This document shows positions 46,323 through 54,635 of a stretch of DNA of 64,000 bases, piece by piece. Below the pieces are notes generated by a model. The model ran no database searches and was not told the DNA's origin. It saw only the letters and a program-made list of their open reading frames with translations. This stretch comes from Flavobacterium limnosediminis JC2902 (GTDB lineage: Bacteria > Bacteroidota > Bacteroidia > Flavobacteriales > Flavobacteriaceae). A program made the translations under genes and the position numbers. How positions within the stretch are numbered: the first letter of the stretch is position 1; the number at the start of each line of letters is the position of its first letter. The stretch spans positions 1 to 64,000 of the forward strand of contig NZ_AVGG01000018.1 of assembly GCF_000498535.1 (NCBI RefSeq), given 5' to 3'.

Positions 46323-47210
46323 TTATGCAAATTGTTTAGAAACTTTCTCTGCCTTCTTGCTTTCGGAGTAATCGTAGAAACCTTCACCGGATTTCACTCC
46401 TAATTTTCCAGCCATTACCATGTTTACCAATAACGGACACGGAGCATATTTAGGATTTTTGAATCCGTCGTACATTACGTTTAGGATTGATAAACATACG
46501 TCAAGTCCGATAAAATCAGCTAATTGTAATGGTCCCATCGGGTGTGCCATTCCTAATTTCATAACCGTATCGATTTCCTGAACACCGGCTACACCATTGT
46601 ATAATGTTTCTATCGATTCGTTAATCATCGGCATTAAAATTCGGTTGGCTACGAAACCTGGGTAATCGTTTACTTCGGTAGGTGTTTTACCTAATTTTAC
46701 AGATAAATCCATGATGATTTTTGTCACTTCATCAGAAGTGGAATAACCACGAATGATTTCAACCAATTTCATAATCGGCACCGGATTCATAAAATGCATT
46801 CCGATAACTCTTTCAGGATGAACTACCTGAGCCGCAATTTGTGTAATGGAAATGGAAGAGGTGTTTGACGCTAAAATCACATTAAGGTCGCAAACTTCGC
46901 TTAATTGTTTGAAGATATTCAGTTTTAAGGTTACGTTTTCTGTCGCTGCTTCAACTACTAAATCACAACCTACAACGCCGTCTTTAATATCGGTGTAAGT
47001 GATAATGTTTCCGATGGTTTTGTGTTTGTCTTCTTCGGTAATGGTTCCTTTTGCTACCATTCGGTCAAGGTTACCGGCGATGGTTGCCATTCCTTTTTCA
47101 AGGGCTTTTTCTGAAATATCAATCAATTTTACGGTGAAACCCGATTGTGCAAAAGTATGTGCAATTCCGTTGCCCATGGTTCCTGATCCGATTACAGCTA
47201 TGTTTTTCAT
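46323..47210 (-). CDS. 3-hydroxybutyryl-CoA / 3-hydroxyacyl-CoA dehydrogenase
   Basis: 295-aa NAD(P)-dependent dehydrogenase converting 3-hydroxyacyl-CoA to 3-ketoacyl-CoA (beta-oxidation or butyrate-type metabolism). N-terminal Rossmann VIGSGTMGNGIAHTFAQSG, VVEAATENV, catalytic ASNTSSISITQIA and HFMNPVPIM with the His-Glu pair (H and E of KLVEIIRG), DYPGFVANRILMPMINE and C-terminal GMAHPMGPLQLADFIGLD, KSGEGFYDY. Full length for the single-domain family. Gene order with the next Gfo/Idh/MocA gene suggests one transcript. Confidence 0.93.
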   Translation of the reverse strand: MKNIAVIGSGTMGNGIAHTFAQSGFTVKLIDISEKALEKGMATIAGNLDRMVAKGTITEEDKHKTIGNIITYTDIKDGVVGCDLVVEAATENVTLKLNIFKQLSEVCDLNVILASNTSSISITQIAAQVVHPERVIGMHFMNPVPIMKLVEIIRGYSTSDEVTKIIMDLSVKLGKTPTEVNDYPGFVANRILMPMINESIETLYNGVAGVQEIDTVMKLGMAHPMGPLQLADFIGLDVCLSILNVMYDGFKNPKYAPCPLLVNMVMAGKLGVKSGEGFYDYSESKKAEKVSKQFA

Positions 47211-47246
47211 TATTGTAGTATATAAAATTTTAAAGAATTTATAAGA

Positions 47247-48215
47247 TTATTTGTTTTCCATGCAGTCGATAATCTGGTACGCCACGCGTAAAGCTTCTGT
47301 AGCCTGTTCCAGAGTAACTACCGGAGTGGTATTGTTGTTGATGGCATCGGCAAACGTTTCCAATTCGTCTAAGATAGCATTGTTGTGTTCCACCGACGGA
47401 TTATCATAATAGATTTGTTTTTTAACACCTTCCGCATTCTGTAAAATCATATCGAAATCACCCGGAACTTCCGGTGCGTCTTTCATTTTTACCACTTCGC
47501 AGACCTTGTCAAGATAATCGACCGAGATGTAAGCGTCTTTTTGGAAGAAGCGCGACTTTCGCATGTTTTTCATCGAAATTCGGCTTGAAGTGATATTGGC
47601 CACACAACCGTTTTCAAATTCAATTCGGGCATTGGCAATATCAGGAGAATCACTGATGACAGAAACTCCGCTGGCACTGATATTCTTCACTTTTGAATTC
47701 ACTACACTTAAAATGGCATCAATATCATGAATCATAAGATCCAGAACCACAGGAACATCGGTACCTCTCGGATTGAATTCGGCCAATCGGTGCGTTTCGA
47801 TAAACATCGGGTTTTCAATTTTATCTTTCACAGCCTTAAATGCCGGATTGAAGCGCTCCACATGACCAACCTGTCCTTTCACGTTATATTCTTTGGCCAA
47901 AGCTATGATTTCTTCGGCTTCTTCTACAGTGGTGGAAATCGGTTTTTCAATAAAAACGTGTTTGCCCGATTTGATGGCAACCCGCGCACATTTATAATGG
48001 GAAAGGGTAGGGGTAACGATATCGATTACATCGACCGCATGGATTAATTTCGCGATCGTGTCGAAATGTTTATAACCGAATTCGGCTGCAATTTTTTCGG
48101 CGTATTCCTGATTTTCATCGTAAAAGCCTACTAATTCATATTTTTCAGACTGATTGAGTAATCGTAAATGTATTTTTCCAAGGTGTCCGGCACCTAAAAC
48201 GCCTACTTTTAGCAT
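47247..48215 (-). CDS. Gfo/Idh/MocA family oxidoreductase
   Basis: 322-aa NAD(P)-dependent oxidoreductase. Rossmann N-terminal domain GVLGAGHLGKIHLRLL (about 4-19) and the EKPIS motif in KHVFIEKPISTT (catalytic Lys about 95), QVGHVERFNPAF, followed by the C-terminal alpha/beta domain (MIHDIDAILS). Substrate cannot be read from sequence; sugars or UDP-GlcNAc-type substrates are common in the family. Followed 36 nt later on the same strand by the hydroxyacyl-CoA dehydrogenase. Divergent from pcm. Confidence 0.9.
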   Translation of the reverse strand: MLKVGVLGAGHLGKIHLRLLNQSEKYELVGFYDENQEYAEKIAAEFGYKHFDTIAKLIHAVDVIDIVTPTLSHYKCARVAIKSGKHVFIEKPISTTVEEAEEIIALAKEYNVKGQVGHVERFNPAFKAVKDKIENPMFIETHRLAEFNPRGTDVPVVLDLMIHDIDAILSVVNSKVKNISASGVSVISDSPDIANARIEFENGCVANITSSRISMKNMRKSRFFQKDAYISVDYLDKVCEVVKMKDAPEVPGDFDMILQNAEGVKKQIYYDNPSVEHNNAILDELETFADAINNNTTPVVTLEQATEALRVAYQIIDCMENK

Positions 48216-48382
48216 AGAAATCTATTTTTTATTTCATAACAGTTCGGCCTACAGCCTCGAGTGAACAAATGTAATATTATTTGTTTACAATTTAAAGTCA
48301 AAAGGTTGTCGTTTTTTAGAATTTTGATTTTGATTTTTGGGAATTTTAAGCCTATTTTTACCGAAATAAACATGCCGGAAAA

Positions 48383-49024
48383 GTGAGAGATTTAGCCAGA
48401 CATCAAGGACTTAGAAATCAGTTGGTAACCATTTTGGAAAAGAAAGGGATTACTGATAGAAGCGTATTGGAAGCCATCAGAAAGATTCCGAGACACTTAT
48501 TTCTGAATTCAGGTTTTGAAGATTTCGCCTATCAGGACAAGCCGTTCCCGATAGGAGCAGGGCAGACTATTTCACAACCTTACACAGTAGCATTTCAATC
48601 AGAATTACTTCAGGTTAAAAAAGACGATAAAGTTTTGGAAATCGGAACCGGATCGGGATATCAGACCGCGGTTTTGTATACGATGGGAGCCAAAGTGTAT
48701 TCGGTTGAAAGACAAAACGAATTGTTTAAATCAACATCTTTATTGTTGCCTAAATTGGGCATCCGTCCGAAACATCTTGGTTTTGGTGACGGTTACAAAG
48801 GATTGCCGGGTTACGCTCCTTTTGACAGTATCATTGTAACTGCGGGTGCTCCGTTTATTCCGCAACCTTTAATGGCGCAACTTAAAATAGGAGGCAGACT
48901 GGTAATTCCTGTTGGGGAAAATGTTCAGGTAATGACGTTGCTTATCAGAAAAAACGAAACCCAGTTTGAAAAACACGAATTCGGTGATTTTCGTTTTGTT
49001 CCGCTTCTGGAAGATAAGAATTAG
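48383..49024 (+). CDS. pcm: Protein-L-isoaspartate O-methyltransferase (GTG start)
   Basis: 213-aa SAM-dependent methyltransferase that repairs isoaspartyl residues. N-terminal MRDLARHQGLRNQLV, the substrate segment IPRHLFL and GAGQTISQPYTVAFQ, SAM motif I VLEIGTGSGYQTAVL, and the FDSIIVTAGAPFIPQPL post-I motif. The only consistent start is GTG at 48383; the nearby ATG at 48372 reads into a stop after four codons. No clear promoter was found in the 167-bp divergent gap. It converges on a lipoprotein gene with an 11-nt gap. Confidence 0.92.
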   Translation: MRDLARHQGLRNQLVTILEKKGITDRSVLEAIRKIPRHLFLNSGFEDFAYQDKPFPIGAGQTISQPYTVAFQSELLQVKKDDKVLEIGTGSGYQTAVLYTMGAKVYSVERQNELFKSTSLLLPKLGIRPKHLGFGDGYKGLPGYAPFDSIIVTAGAPFIPQPLMAQLKIGGRLVIPVGENVQVMTLLIRKNETQFEKHEFGDFRFVPLLEDKN

Positions 49025-49035
49025 GAATTCCTTTT

Positions 49036-49671
49036 TTACTTTCTCTTAGGATCCAAAAAACCATCCTTTTCCATCTGTTTCACCACTTCTATCATAATAT
49101 TATTGGTTGTGGTTTCAACATCCGTAATATTTGTAGATTTTGTGGTGCCTGTCCAAATCAGTTTATTCTGGTTTAACGAGAAAACGTTTGTTTCCACAAT
49201 ATAATGGGTGTTCTCCTGATAATAGCCGGGCGTATAAAAATTGGGGGAATAATAACCATACCAGTTGTCGAAACCATAGCCATAACCATATCCCATTCCG
49301 CCGTAATACATATCGGAATAAGTACCCGGTACGTAATTGGTTTCTTTTTCCATATTTACCAATCGCATGGTAATCACCCCGTCATAATTTTCGCTTTTGA
49401 GAATGCTTAACCGTTGTTCTTTAGTAAGATCAACCGTTGCTCCGTTTAAAAAAGCATACGAACTGTGGAATATCGGATTATTTGCTACGATCGTGTTTTC
49501 CGTATTTCTTCGGGTTCTTTCATCTTTCAACAATGCGACCACCATTACCTTTTTAAACTGTTCTTTCGCGGCATTGGATTCCGGATCTTTCCAACTGTTT
49601 ACAATAACTGTGTCGGTACTGCCGCAACTCATAAGGGAGACGAACAGCAATAGAGCTACATATCTTTTCAT
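49036..49671 (-). CDS. DUF4136-like lipoprotein, Tyr/Gly-rich
   Basis: About 211-aa lipoprotein: signal MKRYVALLLFVSLMSCGS with lipidated Cys near 16. I prefer this start (49671) over the in-frame Met at 49692, which would add a non-signal segment. Resembles DUF4136 family proteins (SWKDPES near the N terminus; TGTTKSTNITD near the C terminus). A Tyr/Gly-rich stretch (about 109-140, YGGMGYGYGYGFDNWYGYY) interrupts the domain and may be a flexible surface loop. Function unknown; exposed at the outer or inner membrane. Confidence 0.8.
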   Translation of the reverse strand: MKRYVALLLFVSLMSCGSTDTVIVNSWKDPESNAAKEQFKKVMVVALLKDERTRRNTENTIVANNPIFHSSYAFLNGATVDLTKEQRLSILKSENYDGVITMRLVNMEKETNYVPGTYSDMYYGGMGYGYGYGFDNWYGYYSPNFYTPGYYQENTHYIVETNVFSLNQNKLIWTGTTKSTNITDVETTTNNIMIEVVKQMEKDGFLDPKRK

Positions 49672-49742
49672 GGTGTATCGGATAAAGTTCACACCAAGTT
49701 AAGAAAAATTTTATAAAAACGGATAATGTGCTGAAAATTAGT

Positions 49743-50195
49743 TTAGAACGATTTTTTTATACGGTCCAAATCGCGTTTTGTATCTTGCTCTTTAAGTGAT
49801 TCGCGTTTATCGTAGGTTTTCTTTCCCCGACATAGTGCGATGTCCAATTTCGCCAGTCCTTTTTCGTTGGTAAAAAGACGCAGGGGAATAATGGTCAGTC
49901 CTTTATTCTGTACACTTTTTAAAAGACCTTTCAGTTCGCGTTTGTTAAGAAGTAGTTTTCGCTCGCTTTTTGCTTTGTGGTTGTAATGGGTTCCGTAAAG
50001 GTATTCTTCGATGTGAGAGTTGATCACGAAAAGCTCTGTTCCGTGAAATTCGCAGAAACTTTCAGCAATTCCGGCCTTACCCAAGCGAATGGATTTTATT
50101 TCGGTTCCGGTCAATACAATTCCAGCCGTATATTTTTCGAGAATTTCATAATCGAATTTGGCTCTTTTGTTAAGTATGTTGACCGTTTTTTGCAT
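49743..50195 (-). CDS. smpB: SsrA-binding protein SmpB
   Basis: 150-aa partner of tmRNA in trans-translation ribosome rescue. Starts [37 protein letters not shown], with [28 protein letters not shown], the [36 protein letters not shown] segment and a basic tail DLDRIKKSF. Normal length. The ssrA gene is not recognised in the window. Confidence 0.96.
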   Translation of the reverse strand: MQKTVNILNKRAKFDYEILEKYTAGIVLTGTEIKSIRLGKAGIAESFCEFHGTELFVINSHIEEYLYGTHYNHKAKSERKLLLNKRELKGLLKSVQNKGLTIIPLRLFTNEKGLAKLDIALCRGKKTYDKRESLKEQDTKRDLDRIKKSF

Positions 50196-50237
50196 AGGAT
50201 GGCAAATGTATGAACAAATTGAGGAAAGAACAATAGT

Positions 50238-50699
50238 TTAAGGTAATTTCAGCAATTGGTGCGTGATAAATTCTCCGACAATCGTTACTATATAAAGATT
50301 TCCAAAGTTATCCTCATCAATATCCGGATAGATGTCCTGATTGATCAGTTGGTTAACAAGCGTGGGTACGGTATTCATATGTCCGGCTATCAAAACCTTT
50401 TTTCCGATGCAGTCTTTCCGGAATTGCTGCATGTTGATATTTCTGAAACTATAGGTTTCGATTTCCTTTTTGTTTTTATGGGCGACCGGAGTAACGGTTT
50501 GGATTGTTCTTACATAATCGGTACTGTAAATCAGATCAAAATTGATTTCGGAAAATATCCTGCTCCAGTTTTCAGCCCGCTTTAAACCTATTTCCGTCAG
50601 ATGTGGATTGCTTGAGTTTCCTTCTTTTTCGGCATGGCGAATAAAATAAAACACTGTGGATTCATTGGTTTGTTTGCTGAATTGCGATGATTCCGACAT
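50238..50699 (-). CDS. Histidine phosphatase superfamily protein (SixA/phosphoglycerate mutase-like)
   Basis: 153-aa protein. Catalytic motif FYFIRHAEKEG (about 17-27, RHAE), acceptor Arg in DYVRTIQTV and second catalytic histidine in IAGHMNTVPTL (GHM) near 109. Short, single-domain, cytosolic; related to SixA phosphohistidine phosphatase or small broad-specificity phosphatases. Substrate undetermined. Lies just downstream of a GNAT acetyltransferase on the same strand. Confidence 0.88.
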   Translation of the reverse strand: MSESSQFSKQTNESTVFYFIRHAEKEGNSSNPHLTEIGLKRAENWSRIFSEINFDLIYSTDYVRTIQTVTPVAHKNKKEIETYSFRNINMQQFRKDCIGKKVLIAGHMNTVPTLVNQLINQDIYPDIDEDNFGNLYIVTIVGEFITHQLLKLP

Positions 50700-50717
50700 A
50701 GTATGGATTTTAAGCTG

Positions 50718-51266
50718 CTATTTATTTAAAAGCGAGTACACATAACTGTCGAGGTATTTTCCCTGCCAGTAGCAATCTTCCTTAAAATGACCTTCACGGA
50801 TAAAACCGTTTTTTTCCAGCAGTTTCCATGATGCAAAATTTTCGGGATCGGTTATCGCTTCAATGGAATGCAGTTTCATTTCGTTAAAACCATATTTGAT
50901 GATTTCAGTTAAAGCTTCCTGCATGATGCCCATTCCGTGAAAGTCGGCAGAAAGCATATAGCCTATTTCAGCCCTGTGGTTTTCGGGTTGCATCCGGAAA
51001 TAACCAATATTGCCTATCAGTTTATTGTTTTCTTTCAGAGAAATTGCCCAATTGATGCATTCCTTGTTTTCCAGTAGGCCTTGCATGTATTCAATATGGG
51101 TTACCGCGTCTTCAATAGTTTTCGGCAGTTCTCTCGGAATGTATTTCATAATTTCCGGATTGGAACGCAAAGCAAACATTTCAGGAGCATCATCCTTTAT
51201 GATCTGGCGAAGAATCAGACGTTCGGTGGTCAGGACAGGAAAAACAGAGAAATCGAAAGTGAGCAT
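50718..51266 (-). CDS. GNAT N-acetyltransferase (RimJ/RimL type)
   Basis: 182-aa acetyltransferase of the RimJ/RimL-like branch of GNAT. Signature LTTERLILRQIIKDDAPEMFALRSNPEIMKYIPRE at the start, IGNIGYFRMQPENHRAEIGYMLSADFHGMGIMQEALTEIIKYGF (acetyl-CoA-binding Q/RxxGxG/A variant HGMGIM) and the SWKLLEKNGFIREGHFKED end. Target amino group unknown. Precedes the histidine phosphatase gene by 18 nt. Confidence 0.9.
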   Translation of the reverse strand: MLTFDFSVFPVLTTERLILRQIIKDDAPEMFALRSNPEIMKYIPRELPKTIEDAVTHIEYMQGLLENKECINWAISLKENNKLIGNIGYFRMQPENHRAEIGYMLSADFHGMGIMQEALTEIIKYGFNEMKLHSIEAITDPENFASWKLLEKNGFIREGHFKEDCYWQGKYLDSYVYSLLNK

Positions 51267-51412
51267 GTTTACTATCAGTTGATTAGTTTTTTTGAAATTA
51301 TATTTTGAAAATAATATTGGAAAATTACTAAAAAAACACTGATGCCTTCGTTTTTTTGATTAAAATTATTAAATTTAGAAATCCAAAACTGACAAACTAA
51401 CTATTAAGTACT

Positions 51413-51697
51413 ATGAATTACAATTTTGAAACCATTGACAAAGAGAAAATCGGATCATTAACATTTCCTAATGAGGATGTTCTTGATGATGACAAAGAAG
51501 CCATTAAACAGCGAAAAGATGATTTGGACAGGGCATTGACCTTAGGGAATCTGGAACATCTGAAAATTAAGATTTATTTTGAAGACGACACTTCCAAAAA
51601 AATGGTGGACACAACCGTTTGGGGGTTAACCGAAGAAAGGATTATTTTAAAACAGGGTGTTGTGATACCGATTAAAAGAATCTACAAAACAATTTAG
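51413..51697 (+). CDS. Conserved hypothetical protein, 94 aa
   Basis: Small acidic soluble protein, no signal peptide. Predicted N-terminal helix (DDDKEAIKQRKDDLDRALTLGN) followed by beta strands (KIKIYFEDD, TVWGLTEERIILKQGVVIPIKRIYKT), which suggests a PH-like/SH3-like small fold. I recognise only that similar proteins exist in Bacteroidota; no function. The stop codon lies inside the stem of its own terminator, as expected for a compact monocistronic gene. Confidence 0.75.
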   Translation: MNYNFETIDKEKIGSLTFPNEDVLDDDKEAIKQRKDDLDRALTLGNLEHLKIKIYFEDDTSKKMVDTTVWGLTEERIILKQGVVIPIKRIYKTI

Positions 51698-51719
51698 CTA
51701 TCTTATGATAGCTTTTTTT
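51695..51719 (+). terminator. Terminator overlapping the stop of the 94-aa gene
   Basis: AGCTATC (51696-51702), loop TTAT, GATAGCT (51707-51713), T run of seven. The stop codon TAG shares the first stem bases. The following gap to 52021 (324 bp) holds no supported gene; I see only AT-rich DNA with weak promoter-like A/T stretches. Confidence 0.85.
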
Positions 51720-52021
51720 ATGAAAAATAATGATAAAGGAATTGTGTTAATTATAACAAAACATACTGAAATTTTTAACACACCTTCCTTAATTAAACGC
51801 CTAACTTTACTCTGTGTAAACTCCAAAACTCCATCTACTGAATTCTTGTGTGGTAAGTTGATTGCCAATTTGAAAAAGAATTGATTACTAATGCCGGTAT
51901 TATTTGAATCAAAATAATGTTATAATTCACATAACAAAAGGGGAAGTTATTGAAAGCCTTAGAATTGTTGCGTTATTCCATATAAAAAATAAAAAAATCA
52001 AAAAATCAAAAATCGAGCATT

Positions 52022-52564
52022 ATGAAATCAATTATTTGTTTATTAGTGAGTGTAGGGTTCGCTCTTACGGGCTTCGCACAGGATAAGAAAACATCCACAA
52101 ATGTTTCAGATGATGGAAGTATGGAAACCAAAAAATTGCCTGAGATGGTAATTAAAAGAGCCGGTAGCGATTTTTCGGTATATCTTCCCGAATATGAAAA
52201 TGAGGATGTGAAAATCAAAAGTTTGCAGGAGGCCTTCATCGCCTATGATTTAGGTAAGGATTATGAAGGACACGAAAATTATTTGGTGACTATGAAAGTT
52301 AAAGACGGCTCACTTGCGGCCACTTATGATGAAAACGGTAAGTTGACAAGTGTCGTTGAAAAATACAATAATGTGAAATTGCCATCCGTTGTTATTTATA
52401 ATGTTTACAAAAATTATCCTGGTTGGACAATTGTGAACGATAAGTATTTGTATTCACAGGAAGATGGTGATATAAAACAGAAACAATACAATCTGAAACT
52501 TGCCAAAGGAGATGAAACCAAAAAAATTGTGGTCAATTCAAAAGGTGAGATACTGAAAGGATAA
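52022..52564 (+). CDS. Secreted hypothetical protein (PepSY-like/DUF2874-like)
   Basis: 180-aa exported protein with signal peptide MKSIICLLVSVGFALTGFAQ. The mature part is lysine-rich with paired beta/helix units: EMVIKRAGSDFSVYLPEYENEDVKIKSLQEAF, then LAATYDENGKLTSVVEKYNNVKLPSVVIYNVYKNYPGWTIVNDKYLYSQEDG. The spacing of DENGKL...LP..V...V...YPGW resembles PepSY-like putative inhibitor domains; that assignment is tentative. Unknown role in the envelope. Confidence 0.7.
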   Translation: MKSIICLLVSVGFALTGFAQDKKTSTNVSDDGSMETKKLPEMVIKRAGSDFSVYLPEYENEDVKIKSLQEAFIAYDLGKDYEGHENYLVTMKVKDGSLAATYDENGKLTSVVEKYNNVKLPSVVIYNVYKNYPGWTIVNDKYLYSQEDGDIKQKQYNLKLAKGDETKKIVVNSKGEILKG

Positions 52565-52582
52565 ATATCCTGAAAGATTGAA

Positions 52583-52618
52583 AAAAAAGCTGTCTGCCTA
52601 CTGAGACAGCTTTTTTTG
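52583..52618. terminator. Bidirectional terminator between convergent genes
   Basis: AAAAAAGCTGTCT / AGACAGCTTTTTTT: AGCTGTCT (52588-52595) pairs with AGACAGCT (52604-52611). A run at left and T run at right serve both the secreted protein gene and the MFS gene. Confidence 0.85.
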
Positions 52619-52626
52619 TTTTTTAT

Positions 52627-53871
52627 TTATTCGTTAAAATCCAAATCTTTGTCATGGGTTTCCTCTATTGTAAGCGTCGCATAAATGCCGAGCCCAAAAG
52701 CCATAAAACCGACGATGGAGGCAGACAAGATAACGCCATTGTTTATTTTTAACCCGTCAAAAGCCAATAACATTACGGGAACAAGTCCGCGAACCATGTT
52801 GGGAATGGTCGTTGTTGCAGTACTTCTTATGTTGGTGCCGAATTGTTCAGAACCCACGGTAACAAACATTGCCCAATATCCTGTTCCCAGTCCGAGCCAG
52901 GCACAGTAGAAATAATACATGTTTTCGGATTTTGTTCCGCTGAAAAGCAAAAGGCCTACGCCAATGAGAGTGAACAACATCATATAAAAAATGGCTTTCT
53001 TTCTGGATTGGAGCCAATGTGAAATAAATCCGCTCGCAAAATCACCTGCCGAAATACCTACATACGCCCACATGATAGCCTTCCCGGGTGTAATGGATGT
53101 AATGCCCATAACCGGTGCAAACTGGTTGGCCATCATGGCTAAGATTCCGATACAAAACCATGTGGGTAATCCTATGGCGATGCATTTCATATATTTTTCA
53201 AAGCGATTCCAATTGGTGAAGAACGAAATGAAATTTCCTTTTTTAATGGATGCCGAATTTTTTATGTCATTATAAATTCCCGATTCCACGACACTTACGC
53301 GAAGCAATAGTAGCATCAGTCCTAAACCGCCTCCGATAAAATAAGCAATGGTCCAATCGCCGGCCAGTTCAACAGTAAGTTGTGCCACCACGGCTCCCAA
53401 TAATCCGAAACCGGCCACGATGGAAGTTCCTATGGCACGCAATTGTTTCGGAAGGGATTCTGAAACCAAAGTGATTCCGGCGCCTAATTCTCCTGCCAGA
53501 CCAACTCCTGCTATAAAACGGAGTAGGGCATAGATGGTCGTTTTGTCCTCAAAAGGCATTTGCGGTAAAAACCCACAGGCAATATTGGCAATGGAATAAA
53601 CCAGAATGGATCCGAAAAGTACCGAGAGCCTTCCTTTTTTATCGCCCAAGACACCCCAGAGAATTCCGCCTAGAAGTAATCCGACCATCTGATAATTTAA
53701 AATCAGTGTTCCAGCGGTATCAACATCCAGATTCAGATCTTTAAGGCTTGGAACTCTTACGATTCCGAATAAAAGTAAATCGTAAATATCAACGAAATAA
53801 CCTAAGGCCGCTACAATTACAGGAAATGAGAAAAGATGCTTCAGTTTTTCATTAAGGGTGAACTCTTTCAT
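52627..53871 (-). CDS. MFS transporter (metabolite/H+ symporter-like)
   Basis: 414-aa twelve-helix major facilitator. Family signatures: GGILWGVLGDKKGR (loop 2-3 GxLxDrxGR), LLRFIAGVGLAGELGAGITLVSESLPKQLRA (helix 4-5 region) and the repeated half motif SHWLQSRKKA. The pattern is of the sugar/metabolite:H+ symporter branch; the substrate cannot be told from sequence. No regulatory gene adjacent. Terminates in a bidirectional hairpin shared with the secreted protein gene. Confidence 0.88.
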   Translation of the reverse strand: MKEFTLNEKLKHLFSFPVIVAALGYFVDIYDLLLFGIVRVPSLKDLNLDVDTAGTLILNYQMVGLLLGGILWGVLGDKKGRLSVLFGSILVYSIANIACGFLPQMPFEDKTTIYALLRFIAGVGLAGELGAGITLVSESLPKQLRAIGTSIVAGFGLLGAVVAQLTVELAGDWTIAYFIGGGLGLMLLLLRVSVVESGIYNDIKNSASIKKGNFISFFTNWNRFEKYMKCIAIGLPTWFCIGILAMMANQFAPVMGITSITPGKAIMWAYVGISAGDFASGFISHWLQSRKKAIFYMMLFTLIGVGLLLFSGTKSENMYYFYCAWLGLGTGYWAMFVTVGSEQFGTNIRSTATTTIPNMVRGLVPVMLLAFDGLKINNGVILSASIVGFMAFGLGIYATLTIEETHDKDLDFNE

Positions 53872-54027
53872 TTTGGTTTTTTGATTTTGATTTCAAAAAT
53901 AGAAAAATAAATGAGTTTGTTAATTTGGTATTTTTTAGATATTTACGGTGATATAGTATAAATTGTACAGAATATTTACTAAATTAGTGCAATAGTTGAG
54001 GTAATAATTCGTAAAACAATCAAAATT

Positions 54028-54453
54028 ATGGAATCATTTAAAAAAATTATTCTTTCGTTTGTCCTGTTATTCAGTTTAGCCGTTTTGAGCCAGACGAATA
54101 AAGATAAGGTGGTTACCAATAAGGATAAAGTGGTTACAAAAAGGCTTTATACTGAAAAAGAAGTTGAAAAAATTCGACAGAATTACAGAAAAGAAGTAAA
54201 AACCATCGGGATGTCTCCGGCAGTAGAAAAAAAATATGCTAAAATTGTAACCGACTATACCAAAAAGCTGAGTGATGTTAACAGAGACAGGACCAAAACA
54301 AGAGAGCAGTATATAGCCAGTGTTAATAGAATAGTTCGTGAGCAGAATTCCAAAATTCAAAAAATATTGACCCCAACTCAGTATAAAAGGCATCTGATTA
54401 TTTACAATCCGTATGCGGAAAGTGCCAGATACCGCATTGAGCATTCGAAATAA
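54028..54453 (+). CDS. Secreted helical hypothetical protein with duplicated heptapeptide
   Basis: 141-aa protein with signal peptide MESFKKIILSFVLLFSLAVLSQ. The mature N terminus contains a direct duplication of TNKDKVV (21-nt DNA repeat near 54099-54140). The rest is a basic helical bundle (EKEVEKIRQNYRKEVKTIGMSPAVEKKYAKIV, REQYIASVNRIVREQNSKIQKILTPTQYKRH), with an LTPTQ motif reminiscent of Spy/CpxP-like periplasmic proteins. No relatives named with confidence. Own strong terminator. Confidence 0.75.
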   Translation: MESFKKIILSFVLLFSLAVLSQTNKDKVVTNKDKVVTKRLYTEKEVEKIRQNYRKEVKTIGMSPAVEKKYAKIVTDYTKKLSDVNRDRTKTREQYIASVNRIVREQNSKIQKILTPTQYKRHLIIYNPYAESARYRIEHSK

Positions 54454-54477
54454 AATTCCATTTATATTTTCACATGC

Positions 54478-54513
54478 ATGTTCGCTTTCTAACGGGAAGC
54501 GAACATTTTTTTT
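54478..54513 (+). terminator. Terminator after the secreted helical protein gene
   Basis: 12-bp stem ATGTTCGCTTTC (54478-54489) with GGAAGCGAACAT (54495-54506), then eight T. Confidence 0.9.
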
Positions 54514-54569
54514 GTAAAAAAGTAATTTTCTGTTCGATTAGCTAAGTTAGCCAGCCGGTTCTGTTGAAA

Positions 54570-54610
54570 TAAAAAAATACCTGACAATTTCCTAAGAATT
54601 TGTCAGGTAT
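54570..54610 (-). terminator. Terminator of clpB (minus strand)
   Basis: ATACCTGACAA (54577-54587) pairs with TTGTCAGGTAT (54600-54610). On the minus strand the stem is followed by a T run (A run 54571-54577 on +), so it terminates clpB. Confidence 0.85.
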
Positions 54611-54635
54611 AACCAAAACAATATGAAAAAACTAC

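Noticed and set aside
51720..51884. 54-codon ORF in the gap before the secreted PepSY-like gene
   Set aside because: It starts in the T run of a terminator, has no packing with neighbours and unremarkable composition; treated as chance.
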